A DNA stretch of 5,132 bases from assembly GCA_030727885.1 (NCBI GenBank), contig JANRAT010000186.1:1-5132 (forward strand). Reading direction: 5' to 3'. The DNA comes from Rhodospirillales bacterium (GTDB taxonomy: Bacteria; Pseudomonadota; Alphaproteobacteria; Rhodospirillales; Casp-alpha2). Numbering within the stretch: position 1 is the stretch's first letter; each line of letters opens with the position of its first letter. The position numbers and the translations under genes are program-made. Positions 1-5,132 of the stretch are shown one piece after another. The notes below the pieces were generated by a model, which did not search any database, was not told where the DNA came from, and was given only the letters and a program-made list of their open reading frames with translations.

Positions 1-19
1 TCCGATTGATTTTGATTGT

Positions 20-502
20 TCAGGATGCGCTTTGCAGCAGCTGCGCTTGAAGGCCTTTGAGTTCAGCCATGATTTCATGCAGTTCAGCCCGCAGTTCGGG
101 GTCGCTCGATGCGTTTGTGGTCAGCGACTGATGATCAGATGGTGTTACGGCATCCGATGGCATCAGCATGCCTTCTGCGGATGACGCCAGTGCTTCGGTG
201 TCGGCGACAAAATTGCGGACACTGCCGCTTTGACGCAGAAGCTTCTGCACTCCTTTGATGGTGTATCCGTCAACGTACAGAAGTGTGCGGATACGGCGCA
301 GCAACAGCATATCGTCGGGGCGATAATAGCGCCGTCCGCCGCCACGCTTCATTGGCTTGACCTGTGGAAACTTGGTTTCCCAGAAGCGCAATACATGCTG
401 TGGCAGATCAAGATCATCAGCAACCTCGCTGATGGTGCGGAAAGCCGTTTCCGACTTTTCGGTCTTATCAGCGTCGCGGTCGTTGAATGAACCGTCTGTC
501 AT
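20..502 (-). CDS. MerR-family transcriptional regulator
   Basis: This 160-residue protein is a DNA-binding regulator of the MerR superfamily. The winged helix-turn-helix lies at about residues 22-90: the first helices carry [21 protein letters not shown], the wing carries [12 protein letters not shown] (53-64), and the following helices carry [18 protein letters not shown] polar linker rich in Ser, Thr and Asp (about 100-134) leads to a short C-terminal helix (about 135-158) with heptad-like Leu/Met spacing, which may serve dimerisation. There is no cysteine at all, so thiol-based metal sensing as in classic MerR proteins is unlikely; the ligand and targets are unknown. It starts with ATG 11 bases after the ihfA stop, with only a weak Shine-Dalgarno, so co-transcription with ihfA is likely. 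A MerR-like gene next to ihfA is a recurrent alphaproteobacterial arrangement. Family assignment is secure; function is not. Confidence 0.93.
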   Translation of the reverse strand: MTDGSFNDRDADKTEKSETAFRTISEVADDLDLPQHVLRFWETKFPQVKPMKRGGGRRYYRPDDMLLLRRIRTLLYVDGYTIKGVQKLLRQSGSVRNFVADTEALASSAEGMLMPSDAVTPSDHQSLTTNASSDPELRAELHEIMAELKGLQAQLLQSAS

Positions 503-513
503 CTGAAAATCAC

Positions 514-834
514 TTAGTTTGTCGTATCTTCGCTGGGTTTGCGAACTTCGTTGATGCGGCTTTTGAGAACTTGTGATGGACGAAACACCAGAACCTTGCG
601 TGGCAGGATCGGCACTTCTTCACCAGTCTTCGGATTGCGGCCAATGCGTTGGCCTTTTTCACGGACGGAAAAACTGCCGAACGACGACACTTTTACTGTC
701 TCACCTTTGATCAGGGCATCAGCCATATATTCCAGGACGCTTTCCAAAAGGTCAGCGGATTCATTTCGGGATAACCCGATTTCCTGATAGACGGCTTCGC
801 CGAGATCAGCGCGCGTTACGGTCTTGCCGGTCAT
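514..834 (-). CDS. ihfA: Integration host factor subunit alpha
   Basis: IHF alpha pairs with IHF beta to form a heterodimer that bends DNA sharply at specific sites, acting in nucleoid structure, transcription and recombination. The 106-residue product has the HU/IHF fold: an alpha-helical dimerisation half (about 1-45), then the beta arm with the family signature [20 protein letters not shown] and NPKTGEE. Pro68 within RNP is the intercalating proline expected at the arm tip. [17 protein letters not shown] at the N-terminus points to the alpha rather than the beta subunit or HU. An in-frame ATG at 861 would add nine residues (MTTGGGCVA), but a strong GGGGGAGG lies inside that extension, 10 bases before the ATG at 834, and the candidate promoter would start RNA near 861. 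I therefore prefer 834. Neighbours are fabH upstream (175 bases away) and the MerR gene 11 bases downstream. Confidence 0.95.
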   Translation of the reverse strand: MTGKTVTRADLGEAVYQEIGLSRNESADLLESVLEYMADALIKGETVKVSSFGSFSVREKGQRIGRNPKTGEEVPILPRKVLVFRPSQVLKSRINEVRKPSEDTTN

Positions 835-844
835 TGCGACGCAG

Positions 845-852
845 CCTCCCCC
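845..852 (-). promoter_or_regulatory. Shine-Dalgarno that decides the ihfA start
   Basis: The minus strand reads GGGGGAGG here, ending 10 bases before the ATG at 834. It is the strongest purine-rich ribosome-binding match near ihfA and falls inside codons 4 to 6 of the longer reading frame that begins at 861. This favours the shorter 106-residue protein. Confidence 0.6.
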
Positions 853-867
853 TGTTGTCATTAACGA

Positions 868-896
868 AGCCTATCCTTGACCGGGAAATCCGTCAA
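868..896 (-). promoter_or_regulatory. Candidate sigma-70-type promoter for ihfA
   Basis: On the minus strand TTGACG (896-891, five of six matches to TTGACA) is followed by a 17-base spacer and TAGGCT (873-868, three of six matches to TATAAT). The -35 element and spacing are good and the -10 element is weak. Transcription would begin near 861, leaving a leader of about 27 bases that contains the GGGGGAGG ribosome-binding site. This would let ihfA and the MerR gene be expressed independently of the fabH operon. Prediction by eye only. Confidence 0.4.
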
Positions 897-909
897 TATC
901 AAAGGGATG
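897..909 (+). promoter_or_regulatory. IHF-like binding site at the ihfA promoter
   Basis: The plus strand reads TATCAA AGGG ATG, which matches the classical IHF core WATCAANNNNTTR at eight of nine specified positions; the mismatch is A for the first T of TTR. It abuts the upstream edge of the candidate -35 element of ihfA. Autoregulation of IHF genes is known in Escherichia coli, so feedback binding here is plausible. Such a short degenerate motif also arises by chance, and no clear flanking A-tract is visible. Confidence 0.25.
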
Positions 910-967
910 GACGATTTTGATGGTTTGTTATCAGAGTCAGTGAGACACACAAGAAGTTGCGTGAATT

Positions 968-1006
968 GAAAATCTATTTTCGCCAAGCAAGATTTCTGCT
1001 GCTGGC
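968..1006 (-). terminator. Weak terminator-like hairpin after fabH
   Basis: Just after the fabH stop, the minus strand can fold GCCA plus AGCA against TGCT plus TGGC (1006-982), a stem of about 8 pairs with a 2-base bulge and a 7-base loop. It is followed by a second inverted repeat GAAAAT-AG-ATTTTC (981-968), which supplies only a short T run. The canonical long U tract is missing, so this may be an imperfect or rho-dependent end, or a 3'-end stabiliser of the fabH message. Confidence 0.3.
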
Positions 1007-1009
1007 GGG

Positions 1010-2002
1010 CTACCAGCGCACCAGACCGGCGCCCCATGTCAGTCCGCCGCCCATGGCTTCAAGCAACAGAAGATCGCCGCGTTTGATGCGGCCATCCTTG
1101 ACGGCGGTATCAAGTGCCAGCGGAATCGAAGCGGCTGATGTGTTGGCATGCTTGTCGACGGTCAGTACAACTTTGTCCTGGCTCATGCCGAGTTTCTTTG
1201 CCGTTGAATCGATGATCCGTTTGTTGGCCTGATGCGGGACCAGCCAGTCGATATCGGAACGATCCAGATTGTTGGCAATGAGGGCTTCATCAACAATCGA
1301 GGCGAGATTGGTGACGGCGTGGCGAAACACCTCACGGCCATTCATGCGCAAGTGACCGACGGTCTGCGTTGATGAAGGTCCGCCATCGACATAAAGGATA
1401 TCGTAGTTGGAGCCATCCGAATGGATATGCGTCGACAGAATGCCTCGCCCGGAATTATGGCCTTTGCCGTTGCTGCCGGTTTCCTGCTCGGCGCCGCGGA
1501 TGACCACGGCACCTGCACCGTCACCAAACAACACGCAGGTTGAACGATCCGTCCAGTCGAGAATACGCGAAAATGTCTCCGCGCCAATCAGCAGGACTGT
1601 TTTCGCCTGACCGCAGCGGATGAAGTTATCAGCCGTCGCAAGGCCGTACACAAAACCCGAACAAACCGCCTGTATGTCAAAGGCGGCACCATTGGTCATA
1701 CCGAGTTTGTGCTGCACTTTGGTGGCTGTTGAGGGAAACGTATTGTCGGGCGTCGTTGTTGCACAGATCACAAGGTCAATCTCGCTGGCATCAATGCCGG
1801 CATGCTCTAGTGCCCGACGGCTGGCGGCCAGGGCCAGATCCGAGGTGAATTCCCCTTCGGCAGCGATATAACGTTGCTCGATACCGCTTCGTGAGCGAAT
1901 CCATTCATCGTTGGTATCGACGGTTTTGGAGAGCTCGTCATTGGAAACGCAACGTTCCGGCAGATAGGATCCGCACCCGATTATTTCTGACCGTATTTTC
2001 AT
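1010..2002 (-). CDS. fabH: Beta-ketoacyl-ACP synthase III
   Basis: FabH starts type II fatty acid synthesis by condensing an acyl-CoA, usually acetyl-CoA, with malonyl-ACP in the cytoplasm. The 330 residues match the usual full length. The thiolase-fold catalytic triad is visible: Cys114 in DIQAVCSGF, His257 in [10 protein letters not shown] and Asn287 in [10 protein letters not shown]. Other signatures are the N-terminal [13 protein letters not shown], the [13 protein letters not shown] stretch, [10 protein letters not shown] (about 158-167) and the C-terminal [12 protein letters not shown] ending. The HQANxRI segment and the Cys-His-Asn set separate it from FabB/FabF, which use Cys-His-His. 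The ATG follows the plsX TAA with no gap and no convincing Shine-Dalgarno of its own, so translation is probably coupled to plsX. Association with plsX and rpmF is widespread among bacteria. Acyl-CoA chain preference cannot be read from the sequence. Confidence 0.98.
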   Translation of the reverse strand: MKIRSEIIGCGSYLPERCVSNDELSKTVDTNDEWIRSRSGIEQRYIAAEGEFTSDLALAASRRALEHAGIDASEIDLVICATTTPDNTFPSTATKVQHKLGMTNGAAFDIQAVCSGFVYGLATADNFIRCGQAKTVLLIGAETFSRILDWTDRSTCVLFGDGAGAVVIRGAEQETGSNGKGHNSGRGILSTHIHSDGSNYDILYVDGGPSSTQTVGHLRMNGREVFRHAVTNLASIVDEALIANNLDRSDIDWLVPHQANKRIIDSTAKKLGMSQDKVVLTVDKHANTSAASIPLALDTAVKDGRIKRGDLLLLEAMGGGLTWGAGLVRW

Positions 2003-3085
2003 TTAACCAGCTGCAGCCTCTGAATTGTCGGTATCGCCCTCGCCTGCAGCAAGAATGGCTGCATCGCGGTCTTCAAGAAGCTGCGCACAGTCTTCCTTGA
2101 TACCTTCGTTGAAATTATTGCGGACAAGATTAACGGCAACGCCAATGGCGTTGGCAAAGCCGAAACCATCAGTGCCACCATGACTTTTGACGCAGATGCC
2201 ATTGAGGCCGACAAACATCGCCCCGTTATAGAGGCGTGGATCGAACTTTGCCTTGAACTTGAGGAGCGCCGGTCTGGCGATCAGGGCGCCGATCTTGCCG
2301 AAAATTGAAGATGTCAGGGCGCTGCGCAGGAAAAAGCCGAACATGCTGGCCATGCCCTCGGCCGTTTTCAGCGCAATGTTACCGGTGAAGCCGTCGGTTA
2401 CGATGACGTCGACAGTGCCTTTGGCAATATCGTCACCCTCGACGAAACCGTGAAAATGGATCGGCAGGTGAGTCTGTTGCAGCATTTCAGCAGCGTCACG
2501 GACTTCCTTGTTGCCCTTAAGGTTTTCAGCGCCGACGTTCAGAATGCCGACTGACGGATGCTCGCAGTTCAGGACGTTGCGGGCAAAGACTTCGCCCATC
2601 ACGGCGAATTGCATCAGATTATTGGCGTCGCATTCGATATTGGCACCGAGATCGAGCATCACGGATTGCGAACGCATGGTCGGAAAAAAGGTGGCTATTG
2701 CCGGGCGATCGATGCCAGGCAGCGTCTTCAGCACGAACTTTGCTATCGCCATCAGCGCGCCGGTATTGCCGGCGGAAATAACGGCATCAGCTTCGCCGTC
2801 ACCAACGGCGTTGATGGCCAGCCGCATGCTTGATTGCCGCCCACCCCGCAAGGCAACAGCAGGCTTATCACCGCTGCCGATGACATCGGGTGCATGACGC
2901 ACAACAGAAGATGCAAGCGCAGCAGGATGGCTTTGCAGCATCTCGTTCAATCGCGTCTCATCGCCGAACAGCAAAAACCGTAACTCAGGGTTCTGCTTTG
3001 CTGCCGCCTCGACGCCATCGATAACCATATCGGGGGCGTTATCGCCCCCCATGGCATCAATTGATAAGGTCAAGCGTGTGGTCAA
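2003..3085 (-). CDS. plsX: Phosphate acyltransferase PlsX
   Basis: PlsX converts acyl-ACP and phosphate to acyl-phosphate, the donor used by the membrane acyltransferase PlsY in the first step of phospholipid synthesis; it acts at the inner face of the membrane. With the TTG at 3085 as start the protein has 360 residues and begins MTTRLTLSIDAMGGDNAPD, as PlsX proteins usually do. Conserved blocks include DAMGGD (10-15), SAGNTGA (104-110), NVGAENLKGN (about 183-192), TDGFTGN (230-236) and KSHGGTD (300-306). No ATG or GTG lies in frame between the upstream stop (3146-3148) and DAMGGD; the alternatives are TTG at 3127, adding 14 residues unlike the family (374 total), or TTG at 3073. The 3085 TTG overlaps the stop of a possible leader ORF. 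The C-terminal tail is acidic and alanine-rich, and its stop abuts fabH. Function is secure, the start less so. Confidence 0.95.
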   Translation of the reverse strand: MTTRLTLSIDAMGGDNAPDMVIDGVEAAAKQNPELRFLLFGDETRLNEMLQSHPAALASSVVRHAPDVIGSGDKPAVALRGGRQSSMRLAINAVGDGEADAVISAGNTGALMAIAKFVLKTLPGIDRPAIATFFPTMRSQSVMLDLGANIECDANNLMQFAVMGEVFARNVLNCEHPSVGILNVGAENLKGNKEVRDAAEMLQQTHLPIHFHGFVEGDDIAKGTVDVIVTDGFTGNIALKTAEGMASMFGFFLRSALTSSIFGKIGALIARPALLKFKAKFDPRLYNGAMFVGLNGICVKSHGGTDGFGFANAIGVAVNLVRNNFNEGIKEDCAQLLEDRDAAILAAGEGDTDNSEAAAG

Positions 3086-3138
3086 TGCCTTGTCCCGACA
3101 GCGGATGTCTTGGTGTTGTAACCCCAAGTCCGCATCAT
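3082..3138 (-). CDS. Possible 18-codon leader ORF before plsX
   Basis: A short frame on the minus strand opens with two consecutive ATG codons, five bases after an AAGG (plus strand 3144-3147), and encodes MMRTWGYNTKTSAVGTRH. Its TGA stop (3082-3084) shares two bases with the TTG proposed as the plsX start, giving the coupled stop-start sequence TTGA. Translation of this leader could deliver ribosomes to a weak TTG start. I recognise no homologous peptide, and an ORF this short may occur by chance; a small indel having moved an ATG out of the plsX frame is the other explanation. Confidence 0.3.
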   Translation of the reverse strand: MMRTWGYNTKTSAVGTRH

Positions 3139-3140
3139 AC

Positions 3141-3154
3141 GAGCCTTAAGGCCC
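3141..3154 (-). promoter_or_regulatory. Small hairpin between rpmF and plsX
   Basis: The minus-strand RNA can pair GGGCC with GGCTC around a TTAA loop (4 Watson-Crick pairs and one G-U), built on a perfect 10-base palindrome GCCTTAAGGC (3143-3152). The 3' arm contains the AAGG that would serve the leader ORF, so the fold could limit ribosome access. It lacks a U tract and is not a convincing terminator, in keeping with read-through from rpmF into plsX. Confidence 0.3.
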
Positions 3155-3167
3155 GCTTAAAAGGCAG

Positions 3168-3353
3168 TTAGGCCAGCTCTTCTACGGCAGCGACTTCGCG
3201 ACCGTTGTATGAACCGCAAGACTGACACACGTGGTGCGGACGCGACAACTCGCCGCAGTTCGAACATTCGACGAGATTGGACGGTACAAGCGCATGATGC
3301 GCACGACGCATATTGCGCTTTGATTTCGAAACCTTCTTTTTAGGAACGGCCAT
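3168..3353 (-). CDS. rpmF: 50S ribosomal protein L32
   Basis: L32 (bL32) is a small protein of the large ribosomal subunit. The 61-residue product starts [20 protein letters not shown], the hallmark N-terminus of the family, and carries a zinc ribbon with all four cysteines present: Cys30 and Cys33 in CSNC, Cys43 and Cys46 in CQSC. It is therefore the zinc-binding (C+) form and not the cysteine-free paralogue made under zinc starvation in some bacteria. The ATG is preceded by GAGGA with an 8-base spacer. It lies between yceD and plsX, the arrangement also found in gammaproteobacteria, where yceD, rpmF, plsX and fab genes are linked. The 122-base upstream gap leaves room for its own promoter. 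Confidence 0.98.
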   Translation of the reverse strand: MAVPKKKVSKSKRNMRRAHHALVPSNLVECSNCGELSRPHHVCQSCGSYNGREVAAVEELA

Positions 3354-3375
3354 ATCTCAATTCCTCATTAGTTTA

Positions 3376-3391
3376 CTCGTATCCAAACGAG
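3376..3391 (-). promoter_or_regulatory. Small stem-loop in the rpmF leader
   Basis: CTCGT and ACGAG form a five-pair inverted repeat around a 6-base loop, extendable by a G-U pair in the minus-strand RNA. It ends 9 bases upstream of the rpmF Shine-Dalgarno (TCCTC on the plus strand at 3362-3366) and leaves that site free. It might stabilise the message or bind a regulator, but a stem this short can occur by chance. Confidence 0.2.
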
Positions 3392-3399
3392 CGCGCTTT

Positions 3400-3426
3400 A
3401 TTAGAGGATTTGGCAGCATGCTGCAA
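3400..3426 (-). promoter_or_regulatory. Candidate rpmF promoter over a palindrome
   Basis: On the minus strand TTGCAG (3426-3421) is separated by 15 bases from TCTAAT (3405-3400, five of six matches to TATAAT). The spacer is short and the -35 match is poor, so this is a tentative call. The -35 element lies on the edge of the perfect 12-base palindrome at 3413-3424, which would then fall between the promoter elements. It would add a growth-related start for rpmF, plsX and fabH inside the longer transcript. Confidence 0.25.
3413..3424. repeat. Perfect 12-base palindrome GCAGCATGCTGC
   Basis: GCAGCATGCTGC equals its own reverse complement and sits in the non-coding gap between yceD and rpmF. 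After one mismatched pair the symmetry resumes with T and A outside. A zero-loop palindrome suits a dimeric DNA-binding protein better than an RNA hairpin. No U tract follows on either strand, so I do not call it a terminator. No known operator is recognised. Confidence 0.5.
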
Positions 3427-3476
3427 GGCGTGAGAAGGAATTATCTGAGAATATGTATTATTTGTGCGCTTTTTTA

Positions 3477-4031
3477 TTAATCTTTTGATTTTATTCGATC
3501 TTTTAATGCGGAAAGCGCGGAAAACGGGTGCACTTCAGCGCTATCCACTGCCAGTGCTGGTGCCAGATCGTCGAATGAGGCGCCCGGAGCGCGTGGATAT
3601 GGGGGAATATTCAGCGCCAGTTCCTCAACAGCCTGATCGCCGACATCGATAATGCCCTCAATAATCGGGTCTGGTTCGTCGATTTCCGGGTCGGTGATGC
3701 CGTCGTCGTCGTCATCCATCAATCCGGCAAAGGGGTCAGCGTCTTCCGCAAACAGCCGGTCCAGCTCAAAATCCAGTGTCGTACTCAGGGCAACGCCGCT
3801 GATGACGCAGTTCTGGACGATTTCCGCGCGAATCGGGCCCGTTAATGAGACCTGCCGGCCGATTTCAGGTTTCAGAAGCAATTCGCCTTTAAAAACGTTC
3901 AGGGCAATCAGGCCCAAACGTTTGGCAATCGCCTGCATTTCCTCGGCACTGGCGTCGATCTTGATGACTTTGCCTTTGTTGGGCAGCTCGTCCACGACGA
4001 ACGGCCGGTGCAGTTCCGGGGTGTTATTCAT
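3477..4031 (-). CDS. YceD/DUF177 family protein
   Basis: This 184-residue cytoplasmic protein belongs to the YceD (DUF177) family, widely encoded just before rpmF. In bacteria and plant chloroplasts family members have been linked to 23S rRNA accumulation or large-subunit assembly, but the biochemical role is not settled. Visible family marks are an N-terminal FVVDELPNKGKVIKIDASAEE, the central TGPIRAEIVQNCVISG with a lone Cys75, the DFELDRLF strand, a very acidic region (about 96-126, with five Asp in a row at 106-110), the IIDVGDQAVEELALNIPPYPRAPG block (about 127-150), and the closing HPFSALSALKDRIK. The usual second cysteine near Cys75 is absent, so zinc binding is unlikely. ATG at 4031 follows the CBP3-like stop by 8 bases, and the AGG of its ribosome-binding site overlaps that stop codon, so the two genes are very probably one operon. 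The symbol yceD is E. coli usage. Confidence 0.9.
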   Translation of the reverse strand: MNNTPELHRPFVVDELPNKGKVIKIDASAEEMQAIAKRLGLIALNVFKGELLLKPEIGRQVSLTGPIRAEIVQNCVISGVALSTTLDFELDRLFAEDADPFAGLMDDDDDGITDPEIDEPDPIIEGIIDVGDQAVEELALNIPPYPRAPGASFDDLAPALAVDSAEVHPFSALSALKDRIKSKD

Positions 4032-4039
4032 GGCTCAAC

Positions 4040-4588
4040 CTATTGAAATACATCGGATAAGTCTACGAACGATATCCTGCCTGCGGCCAGACTATCGGCA
4101 TCCTGACGGGACAGGAAGTCGTGTTCGGCGCGCACATACTTGACCAGTTTCTCAATATTGGCGCGCTCGGGAGACGTGCCACGCAACAAATCGCGCTCAA
4201 TCGCCATGCTCAAGGCGCCGTCGGATTCGTCGTGCAAACCGGCTTCATAGGCTTTGATTCGCCCATAAAAGCTTTGTGCCAGCTTTTTGACCTTTTTGCC
4301 GACACTGATGTCGCCAACCCCCAATTCGCGCAGGTTGGAATCGATATCGTCGAACATGACGTCGAAATAGGTTTGCGACAGCTCAGCCATGTCGGCAAAG
4401 TTCTTCATCCTGTTGAGCACCAGAAAAGCGCTCAGAGCGAGCATTTCAAAGCGACCTTCAGGGGTGTCAGGAACGCCGCATTCGGTAAAGAAAAACGGCC
4501 GCCGGGCAGCCAGAATGGTCGTGCCGTAAAGCGCCTGGGCGATCTCGACGTTGGGTTTCGTCTTGAATAGAGAGCGGAGTGAAAACAC
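4040..4588 (-). CDS. Ubiquinol-cytochrome c chaperone (CBP3 family)
   Basis: This 182-residue protein belongs to the ubiquinol-cytochrome c chaperone family, whose mitochondrial members (yeast Cbp3, human UQCC1) help cytochrome b synthesis and bc1 complex assembly; a similar role at the bacterial inner membrane is inferred. The domain covers most of the protein: IAQALYGTTILAARRPFFF (about 16-34), the PDTPEGRFEMLALSAFLVLNRMK block (40-62), then FDDIDSNLRELGVGDISVGK with KVKKLAQSFYGRIKAY (79-114), the clearest signature. No signal peptide or membrane segment is seen. The frame stays open upstream to an ATG at 4900, but that part does not resemble the family and covers the divergent bamE lipoprotein start. 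The GTG at 4588, which yields MFSLRSLFKTKP, is preceded by AAAGG at 4 bases and GGAAGGGG at 11; GTG at 4609 is a less likely alternative. The yceD gene follows after 8 bases. Confidence 0.9.
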   Translation of the reverse strand: MFSLRSLFKTKPNVEIAQALYGTTILAARRPFFFTECGVPDTPEGRFEMLALSAFLVLNRMKNFADMAELSQTYFDVMFDDIDSNLRELGVGDISVGKKVKKLAQSFYGRIKAYEAGLHDESDGALSMAIERDLLRGTSPERANIEKLVKYVRAEHDFLSRQDADSLAAGRISFVDLSDVFQ

Positions 4589-4612
4589 AGCGCCTTTATC
4601 CCCTTCCACACG

Positions 4613-4618
4613 TTGACA
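4613..4618 (+). promoter_or_regulatory. TTGACA, possible -35 element for bamE
   Basis: A perfect TTGACA lies 85 bases upstream of the bamE ATG in the 115-base divergent gap. At a 17-base spacing the -10 position reads CACTGT, a poor match, so the promoter is unproven. No convincing minus-strand promoter for the CBP3-like gene was found by eye in the same gap. Confidence 0.25.
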
Positions 4619-4662
4619 TTTGGGGGTCAGGACGGCACTGTCGCCCTCACCCGATCTTACAG

Positions 4663-4684
4663 GCGGCGCGCACTTATGCGCCGC
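4663..4684 (+). promoter_or_regulatory. GC-rich inverted repeat in the bamE leader
   Basis: GCGGCGC (4663-4669) and GCGCCGC (4678-4684) are perfect inverted repeats with an 8-base loop; with one bulged G the pairing extends by ACA and TGT (4659-4661 and 4685-4687). The stem ends directly before GGGAG (4688-4692), the probable bamE ribosome-binding site 11 bases before the ATG. It could modulate ribosome access or act as an operator between the divergent genes. No U tract follows, so it is not a terminator. Confidence 0.45.
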
Positions 4685-4703
4685 TGTGGGAGCATGATGT
4701 AGG

Positions 4704-5132
4704 ATGCGAGGCCCCGTGATAACAAGGTCTTTTATTTCAGCCGTCTTTGTTGCCGGCGTTATAAGTTTAAATGGATGTTCGCCGATTGTCGCGCAACGCG
4801 GGTCGATGCCGGACGTTGATGCAATCGCGACCATCACCCCGCACAAGAGCACTAAAAACGATGTCGAGCGTGTGCTGGGCTCGCCTTCAAGCATCAACAT
4901 GTACGGTGACGAGACCTGGCTCTACGTCGGCGAAACCACCGAAACGGTGGCTTTTTTCAAAAGCAAGGTCAGCGAACGCAGCGTGCTTTTGATTACTTTC
5001 GACAAAGACGGCTTGGTCACCAGCATGGAGAGCCATGGACTGGATGAGGCCCGCGACATTCGGCCCGTGGATCGAGTTACCCCGACTGTCGGTAAAAACA
5101 TGACCGCTATCGATCAGCTTATTGGTAACCTT
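4704..5132 (+). CDS. bamE: Outer membrane assembly lipoprotein BamE, partial
   Basis: BamE (SmpA/OmlA family) is a lipoprotein of the BAM complex that inserts beta-barrel proteins into the outer membrane. From the ATG at 4704, 143 codons run to the window edge with no stop, so the C-terminus is missing. The product begins MRGPVITRSFISAVFVAGVI and continues to the lipobox LNGC, making Cys25 the lipidated first residue of the mature protein. The SmpA/OmlA domain follows: STKNDVERVLGSPSSINMYG (about 49-68), the ETWLYVGE strand, FFKSKVSERSVLLITFDKDGLV (84 onward) and a tail with DIRPVDRVTPTVGKN typical of alphaproteobacterial members. GGGAG lies 11 bases before the ATG; a GTG at 4716 with GAGG close by is an alternative start. 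It is divergent from the CBP3-like gene, a usual arrangement in this class. Confidence 0.92.
   Translation, partial: MRGPVITRSFISAVFVAGVISLNGCSPIVAQRGSMPDVDAIATITPHKSTKNDVERVLGSPSSINMYGDETWLYVGETTETVAFFKSKVSERSVLLITFDKDGLVTSMESHGLDEARDIRPVDRVTPTVGKNMTAIDQLIGNL

Noticed and set aside
835..861. Longer 115-residue IhfA start at 861
   Set aside because: The strong GGGGGAGG lies inside the extension and the candidate promoter would start RNA at about the same base, so the ATG at 834 fits better.
2508..2897. 129-residue plus-strand ORF
   Set aside because: It is antisense to conserved plsX coding sequence, with no domain and no separate promoter.
3141..3154. Rho-independent terminator between rpmF and plsX
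   Set aside because: The stem is only five pairs and is followed by mixed sequence with no U tract.
3652..4143. 163-residue plus-strand ORF rich in serine
   Set aside because: It lies antisense across the yceD-like gene and into the CBP3-like gene; its composition is explained by the opposite-strand acidic codons and it has no recognisable domain.
4121..4570. 149-residue plus-strand ORF
   Set aside because: It is fully antisense to the well-supported CBP3-like gene and shows no family motif or convincing start context.
4589..4900. N-terminal extension giving a 286-residue form of the CBP3-like protein
   Set aside because: The extension does not resemble the chaperone family and lies antisense to the bamE start, whose signal peptide and lipobox are clear.
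4771..4992. 73-residue plus-strand ORF starting at 4771
   Set aside because: It is in another frame of bamE; the bamE frame from 4704 carries the lipobox and the SmpA/OmlA motifs.
1..5132. Mobile element, CRISPR array, tRNA, phage or defence genes
   Set aside because: No direct-repeat array, transposase, integrase or cloverleaf sequence was seen; all long coding regions belong to conserved housekeeping families.

Overview
The window looks like a housekeeping segment of an alphaproteobacterial chromosome with moderate GC content. The strongest clue is a ubiquinol-cytochrome c chaperone (CBP3/UQCC1 family), a family known mainly from Alphaproteobacteria and mitochondria. It sits divergent from a BamE-type lipoprotein gene and is followed on the minus strand by yceD (DUF177), rpmF, plsX, fabH, ihfA and a MerR-type regulator, a gene neighbourhood typical of the class. 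I cannot name the order or genus with confidence.

Layout, in transcription order on the minus strand. The CBP3-like gene (4588-4040) is followed after 8 bases by the yceD/DUF177 gene (4031-3477). A 122-base AT-rich gap with a perfect palindrome and a small hairpin leads to rpmF (3353-3168). After another 82 bases comes plsX, which has no ATG before its first conserved motif and probably starts at a TTG at 3085. That TTG overlaps the stop of a possible 18-codon leader ORF. fabH (2002-1010) begins directly after the plsX stop (TAAATG). A 175-base gap carries a weak terminator-like hairpin after fabH, then a plausible promoter with an IHF-like site for ihfA (834-514). The MerR gene (502-20) follows ihfA after 11 bases. 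On the plus strand, the only real gene is bamE (4704 to beyond the window end), cut off at 5132 without a stop codon.

Functionally the segment joins envelope biogenesis (BamE lipoprotein, PlsX for phospholipid acyl donor supply, FabH for fatty acid initiation), respiration (bc1 complex assembly), ribosome supply (L32) and nucleoid/transcription control (IHF alpha, MerR regulator). Linking L32 with PlsX and FabH fits the known rpmF-plsX-fab association of many bacteria, thought to tie membrane lipid synthesis to growth.

I see no transposon, CRISPR array, tRNA or rRNA, phage gene or novel defence-like system. The points worth a second look are small: start-site choices, leader structures and possible IHF autoregulation.
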